DNA from: Sphingobacteriales bacterium
GTDB lineage: Bacteria > Bacteroidota > Bacteroidia > Chitinophagales > Chitinophagaceae
Assembly (NCBI GenBank): GCA_016200915.1
Contig: JACQDV010000096.1
Location: forward strand, 61,740 to 125,739
Direction: 5' to 3'
Length of the DNA: 64,000 bases
The notes below the pieces were generated by a model. That model was not told the DNA's origin. It saw only the letters and a program-made list of their open reading frames with translations, and searched no databases. Shown here piece by piece: positions 25,420 to 35,438 of this stretch (position 1 is its first letter; the number at the start of each line of letters is the position of its first letter). Position numbers and translations under genes: made by a program.

Positions 25420-27912
25420 TTACCATTTGATTTCCATCAAATCGCTACTATTGTTTATGACAAAGGATTTAGTGGTTGATTTTGCTGCAGCTTCTTTCAA
25501 ACCCCTGTAATAAGGTGGGTCATAAATATCAGAAAGATTCTCCAGCGGGTCTAATATTTTATTACCCAATTCATCCACGATTTCAACTTTTTCATTGAAG
25601 AAACTAACGTGTTTTAGTTCTTTATCAAATCCATGTAAAATGATTTTAATTTTAGTAAACCTGGAACTAAAAGAACCCTCTTGTTTGCCAATCATTATTT
25701 TTCTTTCTGCAGGATTGAATTCAAGTATTTTTTTACAATAAACTCCCTGCTTGTATTCAAATCCATCACCGGAATCTTCATAATACAAATACTGGTTATC
25801 AGATTTTCCATTGTAGATATGAATGAATAAAGTATCTGATGGTTTTTCTTTGGTTGATTGTATTAAACTCTGCATCGGGATGATGGAAGATGCTTTTGCA
25901 AACACCGGTATTTGGTAAATGGGTGTTTCTTTTTGAATCTCTTTTTCACCCTGAATTAATTCATCAGTAAACAGATCATACCATTCACCTTTTGGCAGAT
26001 AAACTTTTTTGTTGTTTTCTTTGGTGGTTACGGGAGCTACCATCAAAGCATCGCCGAACAGGAACTGGTACTGATAAGTATTGTCAAAAACTTTATCATC
26101 AAAAGGATAATTGATGCATAAACTCCTCGCAACTGGCATTCCTTTTTGTGAAGCTTCATAAAAGGCAGAATAGATATAGGGCATTAACCGGTAACGAAAG
26201 CCAATATAAGTTTTGGAGATGGCTTCAGCTTCTTCACCATAACTCCAGGGTTCATTAGCCGTGGCAAAATATTCTTTATGATTACGGACGTAAGGGGAGA
26301 AGATGCCCACTTCCATCCAGCGTTTGAATAAATCCTTAGTGCCATCACCAATATATCCTCCCAAATCAGGGCCAACAAATGGAATACCTGACAAACTCAT
26401 TTGACTATTTAATAAAACACCACTCAGTAATCCTTCATCACTCGCTGTATTATCTCCACTCCATACGGCTGAGTAACGTTGTACACCAGCAAAGGCAGAA
26501 CGGGTTAGTATAAAAGGACGTTTGCCATTGCGATATTTCAACCCGGCTTCATAGCTGCTTCTTGCCATTTGAAAACCGTAAACGTTTTTTGCTTCGGCTG
26601 CTGTTGCTTTTCTTCCATCAAAATCAAACTGAAGATTATCGGGTAAATAACTTCCACCAACGGCTGGTTCATTCATATCATTCCAATAACCACTGATGTT
26701 GTTCTCCTGCATCCATTTCATTTTATCAATCCACCAGTTTCTTGCTTTTGGATTAGTATAATCAGGCAATAAAATTTTTAAAGGAGCAATTTCTGTTTTG
26801 AATAGACTTCCATCTGAGTATTTAATAAATACATCTTTCTTCAGTCCGTCCGAATAAGAATCATAACTGCTGTCAATTTTTACACCGGGATAAACAGAGG
26901 CAGTTAAATCAATATTGAGTTTTGATAGTTTGGCTGATAATGCAGGTAAATCAGGAAAGCGTTCTTTATTGGTTTGAAAAGGCTGATAGTTTAATTGATA
27001 ATCTGCATCCAGTACAATCCCATCAACAGGAATTTTCTTTTGCCTGAATGTTTCAGCTAACCATTCTACTTTATCCTGCGGAAAATAACTGCATCTTGAC
27101 TGGTTATAGCCCATGCTCCACAAAGGCGGCAATGGCATTTTACCAGTGATAGTGGAATAATGTTCTAATATTTTTGAAATAGAATTATCGTAAATGAAAA
27201 AATAATCTGCATCACCGCCATCAGCAGTTATTGATGTGAAAGGAGTGGAGATCCCAAAATTGAAAAACGTTTTATAAGTGTTGTTATAAAATAATCCGTA
27301 CAGATGTTGATGGTGAATGCCTATATAAAAAGGTATGCTGATGTACATTGATAATCTTGGGTCGCCATATTTGTAGGTGTCAGTATTGTTAAGTGTGTAA
27401 CCATTGCCACGTTTATCTAAATTACCAAGCACTTCACCCAATCCAACAAATCGTTCTCCATCTTGTAATTTTTTACAGGAGATTACTTTATTCCCATTAA
27501 AATTTGTGCCAAATGCTTCACCTGTTTCATCTTCATTAATTATTTCACCATTTTTATTTTTGAAAGTGATGTGGAGTGATGGAGACTTTTCGATGATAAC
27601 AGTTATGGCAGCAGTGCCGATCTCAATGCTGTTGCCTTTATCGGTTACTATGGTATTAAAGGAAGGAATGGCTTCACTTTCCAATGCGTAATTAACAGTA
27701 TTGAATGCTTTGTTTTTTGTAATTCTTATCCTTATGATATTATCATTGTAAGCATGTACATCAAATAAGGCATTGGTTGTTTTGCCTTCAATGCCGCCAA
27801 TAACTTTTTTGTATGAAATAATTTTCCCTGCGTTTACCTGTGCCATGCAAACAGCAGAAGCAAACAAAGCGATGATTAATAAATAATATTTCAGCAATAA
27901 AACTCTCTTCAT
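25420..27912 (-). CDS. Glycoside hydrolase family 31 (alpha-glucosidase/alpha-xylosidase type)
   Basis: An 830-residue exported protein with a signal peptide ending near CMAQ. It has the GH31 order of N-terminal beta-sandwich, barrel and C-terminal beta domains. The nucleophile is Asp412 in YWNDMNEPAVGG and the acid/base Asp487 in VWSGDNTASDEG. PFVGPDLGGYIGDG and SPYVRNHKEYF are further conserved blocks. GH31 enzymes cleave alpha-glucosides, alpha-xylosides or sulfoquinovosides; SGDNTA fits ordinary alpha-glucosidase-type members. An alpha-acting enzyme downstream of beta-glucanase genes suggests that the operon handles a mixed or decorated glycan. It lies 3 bp from the upstream Gfo/Idh gene. 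Confidence 0.92.
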   Translation of the reverse strand: MKRVLLLKYYLLIIALFASAVCMAQVNAGKIISYKKVIGGIEGKTTNALFDVHAYNDNIIRIRITKNKAFNTVNYALESEAIPSFNTIVTDKGNSIEIGTAAITVIIEKSPSLHITFKNKNGEIINEDETGEAFGTNFNGNKVISCKKLQDGERFVGLGEVLGNLDKRGNGYTLNNTDTYKYGDPRLSMYISIPFYIGIHHQHLYGLFYNNTYKTFFNFGISTPFTSITADGGDADYFFIYDNSISKILEHYSTITGKMPLPPLWSMGYNQSRCSYFPQDKVEWLAETFRQKKIPVDGIVLDADYQLNYQPFQTNKERFPDLPALSAKLSKLNIDLTASVYPGVKIDSSYDSYSDGLKKDVFIKYSDGSLFKTEIAPLKILLPDYTNPKARNWWIDKMKWMQENNISGYWNDMNEPAVGGSYLPDNLQFDFDGRKATAAEAKNVYGFQMARSSYEAGLKYRNGKRPFILTRSAFAGVQRYSAVWSGDNTASDEGLLSGVLLNSQMSLSGIPFVGPDLGGYIGDGTKDLFKRWMEVGIFSPYVRNHKEYFATANEPWSYGEEAEAISKTYIGFRYRLMPYIYSAFYEASQKGMPVARSLCINYPFDDKVFDNTYQYQFLFGDALMVAPVTTKENNKKVYLPKGEWYDLFTDELIQGEKEIQKETPIYQIPVFAKASSIIPMQSLIQSTKEKPSDTLFIHIYNGKSDNQYLYYEDSGDGFEYKQGVYCKKILEFNPAERKIMIGKQEGSFSSRFTKIKIILHGFDKELKHVSFFNEKVEIVDELGNKILDPLENLSDIYDPPYYRGLKEAAAKSTTKSFVINNSSDLMEIKW

Positions 27913-27915
27913 TGT

Positions 27916-29088
27916 TTACACCATTGGCCAGGGAAACTTACTTTTTAATTTTATTTTCATTCCACTAGCAGAAGATTTTCTTGCTGCTTCAATTATCTCC
28001 AGCACATGCAGCGCATGTTCTACGTTTATCCTTGGTTCAATTCCTTTGTGCATACTTTCTCCAACCACTTTAGCGCCTTCCTGCCATTGATAACCTCCTT
28101 TATCTGTACTGTACAGCATTTCTTTTCCATCAGTTTTTAAAGAATCAACGGTTACACCGTTTGTTTCCCAGTCATAACCCAATAAACGCATATTGCCTTC
28201 GCTGCCATAAATCTGAATAGAATGCAGCATCTGGTCTTTTGCCTGGTGACCAAAGCGGTCATAAAAATTAAAACCACACATTACATGACTGATAATATTG
28301 TTATCATGCTCCAATAAAATATGTGCATTGTCTTCCGCTTCTACTTTTATTTTTCCTTTATCATCTACTGTTCTTTCTTTTGTTACGATACTTGTCATTG
28401 CCATTATGCTACGGGCCGGACCAAACAAACCAGTAATAGTGGCCATATTATAAACACCCAAATCGGGCATGCTACCCCCGCCTTTTTCATAAAAGAATGC
28501 GCTCCAGGTAGGACCCGTATGTCCGTACTGGCAATGTGCTGAAGATAATTTACCCAATTCACCTGATTGAATTTTTTTACTCATGAATTCAAACTGAGGG
28601 CTATTAACAACAGCAGGTGCTCCCCACAAGCGAAGCTTTTTGCTTCTTGCCAAATCCAATAATTCTTTTCCTGCTGCATAAGTATTGGCCATTGGTTTTT
28701 CACTCCATACATGCTTGGTTGCCATCAAGGCTTTACGATTCAACCCTTCATGTACCTGCATATCAGTTAGTGTTATCATCATATCAAAGGGCACACCTTT
28801 CAGCATTTCATCTATGTTATGATAGGTCTCTGCATTTACATTAAATGTTTTCTTTCTTTCTAATGCTCTTTCATATTTGATATCGCAAAGCGATACGATC
28901 TCGATCATATCTGATGTTTGCAGTTTGGGAATATAACTTCCGCTCACACTACCGCAGCCAATAATAGCTACCCTGAGTTTTTTATCTCCATTACCTGAAG
29001 CAAAACTTTCCAAAGATGATAACAATACAGCGGCTCCTGCAGCAGCTGTATATTGCAGAAATTTCTTTCTTGAAATGTCGGTACTCAT
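27916..29088 (-). CDS. Gfo/Idh/MocA-family oxidoreductase with Tat-like leader
   Basis: A 390-residue protein. The N-terminus ISRKKFLQYTAAAGAAVLLS resembles a Tat signal (S-R-K-x-F-L with a moderately hydrophobic Ala-rich core), although the twin Arg is Arg-Lys. The mature part has VAIIGCGSVSGSYIP, the WSEKPMANTYAAG Lys-Pro motif and GGGSMPDLGVYNM. A Tat route would fit export of a folded NAD(P)-binding protein, as in exported glycosidase-like Gfo/Idh members (GH109 type). It is placed between GH31 and GH144 genes with gaps of 3 and 6 bp, so it probably acts on sugars in the periplasm. Confidence 0.83.
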   Translation of the reverse strand: MSTDISRKKFLQYTAAAGAAVLLSSLESFASGNGDKKLRVAIIGCGSVSGSYIPKLQTSDMIEIVSLCDIKYERALERKKTFNVNAETYHNIDEMLKGVPFDMMITLTDMQVHEGLNRKALMATKHVWSEKPMANTYAAGKELLDLARSKKLRLWGAPAVVNSPQFEFMSKKIQSGELGKLSSAHCQYGHTGPTWSAFFYEKGGGSMPDLGVYNMATITGLFGPARSIMAMTSIVTKERTVDDKGKIKVEAEDNAHILLEHDNNIISHVMCGFNFYDRFGHQAKDQMLHSIQIYGSEGNMRLLGYDWETNGVTVDSLKTDGKEMLYSTDKGGYQWQEGAKVVGESMHKGIEPRINVEHALHVLEIIEAARKSSASGMKIKLKSKFPWPMV

Positions 29089-29094
29089 AACAGT

Positions 29095-30534
29095 TTATTT
29101 AAAGTGAGGTGATGAAAAACCAAGTTTCTTCAAACCATTCTGTATGTCAGGAATATTCATAAATAGTTTCCATAATAAACCGGAACGGTAATTTTCTATC
29201 ATCGTAACAATCGGTCCCTGGTCAATAGCCAAATGACTTTTTGCATACCAGTTATGATGAATACTGAAACCATCTACAAAACCATATTTGCTCCAGAGTT
29301 TATTTCCCATTTCATAATAGAAATAACGTAAAGCTTCCATACTTTCTTTGGGAGTGTAAGGCATAGAAGAGATAGCAGCTGTTGGTTGAATAACCCCTTT
29401 ATCATTTTCCGGGCTGTGTGCTACATAACCTTTATAACTGTCGCCGGCCGTTAATCCCCAGCATTTTTCGCTGTAGCCTTTATACTTGTTTGGATTTTCG
29501 ATGCAGTAAGCTCTGTTGATAAGTGTATGATTTTTCCCCTGCATGAAATAATCGTTGCCTAAGGAATCAACCAAACCATTAGGATCAATACCCTGGAAAG
29601 TATATTGCTCAAAGAAAAGCGGGCCACCTTTGTCTTTATCATAATTACCCAATGGAAGTTTGTAACCATAGTATTCTTTTCCATTTTTAAAACCTAAACT
29701 TCCTGCCCATGTTCCATTGTAAACATCTTTTGATATGGAATGATACGGAGAAGATGCTGACATGATATAAGTGATCAAACATTCATTCCATCCCCACACA
29801 GGAAAGTTCATATCAAAATCATTATTGGGACTCCAGTGCCAGAATAATTTGTTTTGTCCATTAGTATGCCAGTTCCAGTTAGCAGCACCCCACATTTGAC
29901 TGATGCGTTTGCGTAAATAAACTTCTCTCGGAATATCTTTATTAAAATATTCTCTGGCACATAAAAAACCCATTAGTAAATATGAAGTCTCTACAATATC
30001 AGCCCCATCATCTAAGCGATCAAACTTAATTGTCTTTCCTGTTCTTCCATTCATGAAATGCGGATAGATGCCGTGATAACAATCTGCATTAATTAAAAAG
30101 TCAGCAATCTTAATTAAACGACGAACAGCAGTATCTCTTCCAATCCATCCTCTTTCTACTGCAACAACCGTACTCATAATACCAAAACCAGTTCCTCCAA
30201 TTGCTCCGGCATCAGGACCAAATGTTGTATGTGAAAAATTAGGTTCATCCCATGCTTCATTAATATAATCCCAGTAATGTTCTGCTAAAACAGTATTGCT
30301 TCTTTCCAATGCCAATCCACTGTAAGGATGTGCACCATGCCAGAAGAAGCGGAAGGTTTGTTTCTGCACTACTTCCAGCAGTTGATCATCGGTTAATCCT
30401 TTAATGATGCCAACCGGTGCAATGCTATCGGGCCCGTCGCCGTATTTTCCTGATGCCAGTGCAGTAAAACTTTTTTGAGCAAAACAAAAAATCGATAATA
30501 ACAGCAAGACAAAAATTAAATTCAGCGTCCTCAT
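29095..30534 (-). CDS. GH144-type (PF10091) beta-1,2-glucanase-like enzyme A, exported
   Basis: A 479-residue protein with a Sec signal peptide (ends near CFAQ). It has the (alpha/alpha)6 PF10091 signature: GGTGFGIMSTVVAVERGW, HGIYPHFMNG, DDGADIVETSYLLMGFL, FWHWSPNNDF, GWNECLITYIMSASSP, and near the end AIDQGPIVTMIENYRSGLLW. GH144 was founded on a Chitinophaga endo-beta-1,2-glucanase and includes sophorose-releasing exo-enzymes. The acidic residues of the DIVETSY and WNE blocks lie where the family's active site is. It is the first enzyme gene after this SusCD pair. The other two paralogues are at 36527-37885 and 37898-39562. Activity on other glucans cannot be excluded. Confidence 0.85.
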   Translation of the reverse strand: MRTLNLIFVLLLLSIFCFAQKSFTALASGKYGDGPDSIAPVGIIKGLTDDQLLEVVQKQTFRFFWHGAHPYSGLALERSNTVLAEHYWDYINEAWDEPNFSHTTFGPDAGAIGGTGFGIMSTVVAVERGWIGRDTAVRRLIKIADFLINADCYHGIYPHFMNGRTGKTIKFDRLDDGADIVETSYLLMGFLCAREYFNKDIPREVYLRKRISQMWGAANWNWHTNGQNKLFWHWSPNNDFDMNFPVWGWNECLITYIMSASSPYHSISKDVYNGTWAGSLGFKNGKEYYGYKLPLGNYDKDKGGPLFFEQYTFQGIDPNGLVDSLGNDYFMQGKNHTLINRAYCIENPNKYKGYSEKCWGLTAGDSYKGYVAHSPENDKGVIQPTAAISSMPYTPKESMEALRYFYYEMGNKLWSKYGFVDGFSIHHNWYAKSHLAIDQGPIVTMIENYRSGLLWKLFMNIPDIQNGLKKLGFSSPHFK

Positions 30535-30600
30535 TGCAATTGACTTTCTAAATTGAAATAATAATTTTTAAAGAACTTTTAATAAGAATGACAGTGAATG

Positions 30601-30684
30601 GGGGATATTTAAACTGACTGGGTTAAGATATCTTTGTGAGTGATTAAAATTACCCGATTTCCAGTATAAAATCTAAATATCCCC
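30601..30684. repeat. Long-loop inverted repeat between susD and GH144 gene
   Basis: GGGGATATTTA at 30601-30611 pairs perfectly with TAAATATCCCC at 30674-30684. Inside, GGGTTAA and TTACCC could extend the fold. It occupies the 168-bp gap after the susD stop. No T-run follows on the minus strand, so it is not a standard terminator. It could be an mRNA processing or stability element that sets the SusD:enzyme ratio. Confidence 0.65.
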
Positions 30685-30702
30685 TGATTACAATTAAGTT
30701 AA

Positions 30703-32145
30703 TTACTGTAATAGCCACATTATACCATTTACATTATCTTTTCCGCCGTATTGGTTTTTTAGTGCAATCTCTAAATTATCAAAATTGTAAAGGGTTTCGC
30801 TTTCAGGATACATCCACCTTTTAGGAACCAAGCCATTATTGTAGGTACCCGGTCCAACACTTAGTGTTGGTATGCCTGTACGCCGCTGTTCCCAAAATGC
30901 TTCCCATCCACCATTCATAAAAAGCGCTATGTGTTTTTGTATGGCAATTTGTGTAAGTGCGGTTCCGGTATTAAACACAACATTTGTTCCGGATAAATAT
31001 CCTGCCACATCCGTAATACCATAAAAGTTCATAGAGGCAGTAATACCATTTTCATAATGTTTTTTTGCAGTTCCTGCTCCTGTTATCCAGTTGCGGCTAA
31101 TAGCTTCTGCAATTAAAAATTCCTGTTCTGCATAGCCCATCAATATCCATGGTTCATTTATTTTGTCGGCATGATAGCGGGCTTTAATTCTTGAGGCATT
31201 GTTTGAAGCATTTGTTTGATCGCCTATTGTTAGTCCGGCATCTACGCCTTCATAGCTGTTGAAAACATTAGCAGGCATTCCACTTACCGGTTCAGCAAAT
31301 GCAAAAAGTCTTGGGTCGCTTCGGTCTTTCAGTATTTTTGCAAATCCCTTTTCTATACTTACTGCTGTACTTAAAGACAGGTATCCATAATCCGGATAAT
31401 AATTATTAGTGGCAGTGCTGTTAAATACTAACTGGGCATTATCAGCATTGCTTTCAAATAAAGGATATGTTGAAGAGTTGCTGACAACTTGCTGAAATTG
31501 TGCCTTAATATTAAGGTCTGCATCTGCTTCTTTTTTGCTCAAATGCATCAGCAACCTTAGCCTGAGAGCATTTGCGAGTTTTTTCCACTTTGATGCCACA
31601 CCATCATAAACAATATCTCCGCTAATTTTTCCTTTACTATCACTAAGAAGGTTATTTGCTTCATCAAGTTCTTTAAGTAAACCTTTATATACTTCTTTCT
31701 GTGTGTCGTAAGCTGGTTTATAATTTCCAGATTTTGCATCCAGCGCTTTAGAATAGGGGATATCACCAAACTGTTCAGTTATTTGGCTAAACAATAATGC
31801 CCTGAAAAGTTTTGTAAGCCCCTGGTATTGTTGCTGCCCTGAACTTTGTGCAAGCGTATCCATTTGCATTATCTGCCTTAATACATCATAATTTGCAAAA
31901 CTGCCGGCTCTCCAACTGTAATCAACTGCTGAGTTGCCCCTTTCATAGTAAGTGAGGTGCCTGGTTGCAAAATCAGGTTGAGTATTATCCTGGTAAAAAA
32001 TATTATAGCAAATATTTGTAAGCAGTAATGCCGGTGTTGCATCCGAAGGCTGATTGGGGTTCGATTGAAAATCGCTGTATTTTTTACAACTGCTTATATT
32101 AATAAGCAAAAGCCCTATGGTTGTATATAACAATATTTTTTTCAT
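30703..32145 (-). CDS. SusD/RagB nutrient-binding outer-membrane lipoprotein (SusD-like_2 group)
   Basis: A 480-residue protein with leader MKKILLYTTIGLLLINISSC and lipobox Cys20. It begins in the mature form KKYSDFQSNPNQPSDATP, which is typical of the PF12771-type SusD group rather than the classical PF07980 group. Helical TPR-like regions follow, including YQGLTKLFRALLFSQITEQFGDIPYSKAL. It ends with an ARYHADKINEPWILMGYAEQEFLIAEA block. It forms the lid of the SusC transporter at 32157-35438 and captures oligosaccharides at the cell surface. The susC stop is 11 bp upstream of its start. Confidence 0.92.
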   Translation of the reverse strand: MKKILLYTTIGLLLINISSCKKYSDFQSNPNQPSDATPALLLTNICYNIFYQDNTQPDFATRHLTYYERGNSAVDYSWRAGSFANYDVLRQIMQMDTLAQSSGQQQYQGLTKLFRALLFSQITEQFGDIPYSKALDAKSGNYKPAYDTQKEVYKGLLKELDEANNLLSDSKGKISGDIVYDGVASKWKKLANALRLRLLMHLSKKEADADLNIKAQFQQVVSNSSTYPLFESNADNAQLVFNSTATNNYYPDYGYLSLSTAVSIEKGFAKILKDRSDPRLFAFAEPVSGMPANVFNSYEGVDAGLTIGDQTNASNNASRIKARYHADKINEPWILMGYAEQEFLIAEAISRNWITGAGTAKKHYENGITASMNFYGITDVAGYLSGTNVVFNTGTALTQIAIQKHIALFMNGGWEAFWEQRRTGIPTLSVGPGTYNNGLVPKRWMYPESETLYNFDNLEIALKNQYGGKDNVNGIMWLLQ

Positions 32146-32156
32146 AATTGTAATTT

Positions 32157-35100
32157 TTAAAACTTAAGGTTAAGATTAACTCCAATATTCCTGTAAGTAG
32201 GCTCAGCCAGTGATAAACCTGAATACCCATCCGGGTCCATAAATGGAACATTGGTAAAAAGCAATAGATTTCTTCCTGTTACGGAAACGCTTGCTGCAGT
32301 AAAAGGTGTTTTCTTTAATAGTTTGGGTTGAAAATTGTACGAAAGCACCACTTCTCTCAACTTAACAAAAGATCTTTTATACATATTAGCTCCGGGTATG
32401 CCATTTACATACGTAGCATTAACCCAATCAAAATATTTTACTTTAGTGGTGTTGGTAGCAAATTTTCTTGAGTCAGAAATAATATTTCCCTGCACATCGT
32501 AAACCGCTTCACCAGATGTAATCACTAGTCCATCACCTGTATATGTGGCCTTACCAGCATAGGAATCATCTCTGTATGAGTTTGCTGTAGCAGGGTGCAT
32601 ACCTCCTTCATATAATTTCTGCTCAAGCCCATTATACATTACACCGCCAATGCGCCCATCAAACGAAAAACTGATACTCAAATTTTTGTAAGAAAAATTA
32701 TTAGTGATACCAAAAATAAAGTCAGCATCTGTACGCCCTATGTTTACTACATGGTCAATGTATTTTGGAAATCCAATATTGTTGAAATAAACGATCTTTC
32801 CATCAGGACTGCGTTCCCAATCCCATCCACGGAATACATCAGTACGTTCGCCTATTTTAATTCCATCTCTTATTTTTTCGCCTCCAAAATATTCTTTTAC
32901 ATATGTATGTACAGTACTGTAATTGGCTGTCATATCCCATCTGAAATCCTTTGTTTTTACAGCGGTTGCAGAAAGTACCAGTTCTATCCCCTTTCGGTTA
33001 AATTTATCTGAGTTTACAAATAAGCTGTTATATCCCGAAGCAGATGAAATGGGTGTAGCTTTTGCAAAGTCTTTATCAATATATGTAAAGTATGTAAAGT
33101 CAATACCTATACGGTTCTTTAAAAAACGCAGTTCGGCTCCATACTCCTGGGATATTGTTGTATTTGGCCTGATGTTACTTTGTATTAATGCTCCTGGTAA
33201 ATTCAAAGAAGCATTATTCCCATTCCATCTTGGACCCGTTTCGTAAACAGGAGTAGTTGCATACCAATCCCTGTAAAAGTCGTTGTACAGAGTTATATTG
33301 TCAGTGGAGACCTTTGCCCAGGAACCTCTGAATTTTATATAAGAAATGACATCAGGGAATTTAATCATTGAAGTGGGTATTACTCCTATAGATGCAGAAG
33401 GGTAGAAATAGGAATTGTTTGGTTTCTGTAATGTAGTAGTTGCATCGTTCCGCCCGGTAAATCCTACGAATATCATTTTTTTATAATCTACATCAACGTA
33501 ACCAAAGGCACTATTTACCTTTTTTTCAGCACTCCTGTTGGTGGTTACTACTGCTCCTTTTGAATTGCCCAAATTATAATTAACCGGAACATTCAGGCCA
33601 TTGGTTTGGGAGTTAAGATTATTAGCTGAGGTATATCTACTGCTTGCGCCTACAGAAACGGTTGCATTGAAATTTCTTAAAAAAGTTTTTTTGTAAGTAA
33701 GTAAGGCATCGGTTACAATCTGGAAATTAGTTAATCTTTTTTCACTGTAGTTTCCGTCAAATTCACCATTACCATAATAAATATAGCTTTTTGGTGTTTT
33801 AAGTGATGAAAGAGAACTGTTGGTAATAACACCACTGCGTACAAATAAAGACAAATCTTTTGTGAAATCATAAGTGCCATTTACTTGTCCTGTAATTACA
33901 TCATTAGTATATCCATTTAATGCTTCATAAGCAAGATACCATGGGTTGTTATACCATGTATAGTTATAATTAAACTGCTGAACATTTTTTACACCATAAT
34001 TGATAAAAGAATTAGACTGATTATCAAAACGACCTCCTGCAGGCTGCCAGTAATTTCTCAAGTTTCTTATATCAACATCTGGCCCCATCCATAAAAGGAT
34101 ATTATAAAAAAAGTTATTAGCGCCATATCCTGTTTGCGGATAATTTGGCGTGTATTGCCTGTTGTATGAAAGTGTTGATTCTAATTTGAATTTGTTGGTT
34201 ACTTTTAATCCTCCTGATATTGTTACTGTAGTGGAGTTAAGTTTAGTATTAGGTACTTGGCCTTTTTGATACATATGTGTAAGCGAAATACGATAATCTG
34301 CATTTTCATTTTTCCCGGCTATGGCAACATTATGTGTTGTTATCAGTTCATTGTTTAAAAAGTTTTTCAGGTTGTTTTTCCCTCTTGAAATCCATGGTAA
34401 AGGTTTGTAATGACTTACATCACTATATCCGCCCTGTGTAAAGGGATAAGTATTGTTTGGGTCATAAGGACTGTTGTATTGGGGATACTCTTCATATCCA
34501 CTGGGATTGGCTGAGTTTTTTACGTTTAGTTTTGGCCCCCATACATATCCGTAGTCATCAGCCCATCCACCGCCGCTTTTTCCATCAATAAATGCATAAT
34601 AACCTCCATATCCCATACCATACTGATCCTGTGTTTTGGGTATCTTCAAAAATCCAGTTTGAAATTGTGTAGTGGTATTATAGGTAACTTCTACACCTTT
34701 TGCTCCTGACTTACCTTTTTTAGTAGTGATCATGATAGCTCCATTAATACCAAGTGCTCCGTATAATGCAGCAGCGGCAGTACCTTTTAATACGTTTATG
34801 CTCTCAATATCGTTCGCATTAAGGTTCCAGAAATCAAAGTTGTCTTTATTAGTAGGTACACCATCAATAACAACTAATGTGGCTGCCCCCCTGAGTAATA
34901 TCTCTGGATTTTCAAACAAGTTTGTTTTGGTAATAATATTTAACCCGGCCACTTTGCCTACGAGGTTATTAGCAACGTTTGATTCAGGCGCCTTTTCAAG
35001 TGATGCACCTTTTACTTCCTGTGTGGCATAGGAAATTTTATTTTTTTCTTTTCGAATACCAAGCGCAGTAACTACTACTTCTGTATTACTGATTGTTTGC

Positions 35101-35438
35101 CTCGCCATTATCACATTAATTTCTTTTCGCCCATTTAGTTCAATGGACTGAGTTTCGAAACCAACAAATGAGATTACCAATGTAGCATTGTCATCTACAG
35201 TAATGGTAAATTCGCCCTTGTCATTAGCCACCACTGGATTTCTATCGCCTTTTTGTGAAACAGTAGCTCCGGCAAGTGCATTACCTTCCTGGTCTTTAAT
35301 AGTACCTTTTACCACTACTTGGGCAAATGGATTTAATTTTTCCCTGGGAGTGGCTGCCTGCAATGTGTTGCGGCATAAGCATAATAAAACGCATACCATC
35401 AAAGCAGTTTTGATAAGCGTAAGCAATCGTTTTTTCAT
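32157..35438 (-). CDS. SusC/RagA-family TonB-linked outer-membrane transporter
   Basis: A 1093-residue protein. It has a signal peptide (about 1-28) and a carboxypeptidase-D-regulatory-like domain (about 42-115, with VKGTIKDQEGNALAGATV). The plug (about 118-240) contains the SusC signature GTAAAALYGALGINGAIMIT, and a 22-strand-type barrel runs to the C-terminal Phe (VNLNLKF). No STN domain is present, so it should not signal through a FecR anti-sigma. This fits its divergent AraC-type regulator rather than an ECF system. It imports oligosaccharides with SusD and heads the 24-gene minus-strand run. Confidence 0.95.
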   Translation of the reverse strand: MKKRLLTLIKTALMVCVLLCLCRNTLQAATPREKLNPFAQVVVKGTIKDQEGNALAGATVSQKGDRNPVVANDKGEFTITVDDNATLVISFVGFETQSIELNGRKEINVIMARQTISNTEVVVTALGIRKEKNKISYATQEVKGASLEKAPESNVANNLVGKVAGLNIITKTNLFENPEILLRGAATLVVIDGVPTNKDNFDFWNLNANDIESINVLKGTAAAALYGALGINGAIMITTKKGKSGAKGVEVTYNTTTQFQTGFLKIPKTQDQYGMGYGGYYAFIDGKSGGGWADDYGYVWGPKLNVKNSANPSGYEEYPQYNSPYDPNNTYPFTQGGYSDVSHYKPLPWISRGKNNLKNFLNNELITTHNVAIAGKNENADYRISLTHMYQKGQVPNTKLNSTTVTISGGLKVTNKFKLESTLSYNRQYTPNYPQTGYGANNFFYNILLWMGPDVDIRNLRNYWQPAGGRFDNQSNSFINYGVKNVQQFNYNYTWYNNPWYLAYEALNGYTNDVITGQVNGTYDFTKDLSLFVRSGVITNSSLSSLKTPKSYIYYGNGEFDGNYSEKRLTNFQIVTDALLTYKKTFLRNFNATVSVGASSRYTSANNLNSQTNGLNVPVNYNLGNSKGAVVTTNRSAEKKVNSAFGYVDVDYKKMIFVGFTGRNDATTTLQKPNNSYFYPSASIGVIPTSMIKFPDVISYIKFRGSWAKVSTDNITLYNDFYRDWYATTPVYETGPRWNGNNASLNLPGALIQSNIRPNTTISQEYGAELRFLKNRIGIDFTYFTYIDKDFAKATPISSASGYNSLFVNSDKFNRKGIELVLSATAVKTKDFRWDMTANYSTVHTYVKEYFGGEKIRDGIKIGERTDVFRGWDWERSPDGKIVYFNNIGFPKYIDHVVNIGRTDADFIFGITNNFSYKNLSISFSFDGRIGGVMYNGLEQKLYEGGMHPATANSYRDDSYAGKATYTGDGLVITSGEAVYDVQGNIISDSRKFATNTTKVKYFDWVNATYVNGIPGANMYKRSFVKLREVVLSYNFQPKLLKKTPFTAASVSVTGRNLLLFTNVPFMDPDGYSGLSLAEPTYRNIGVNLNLKF

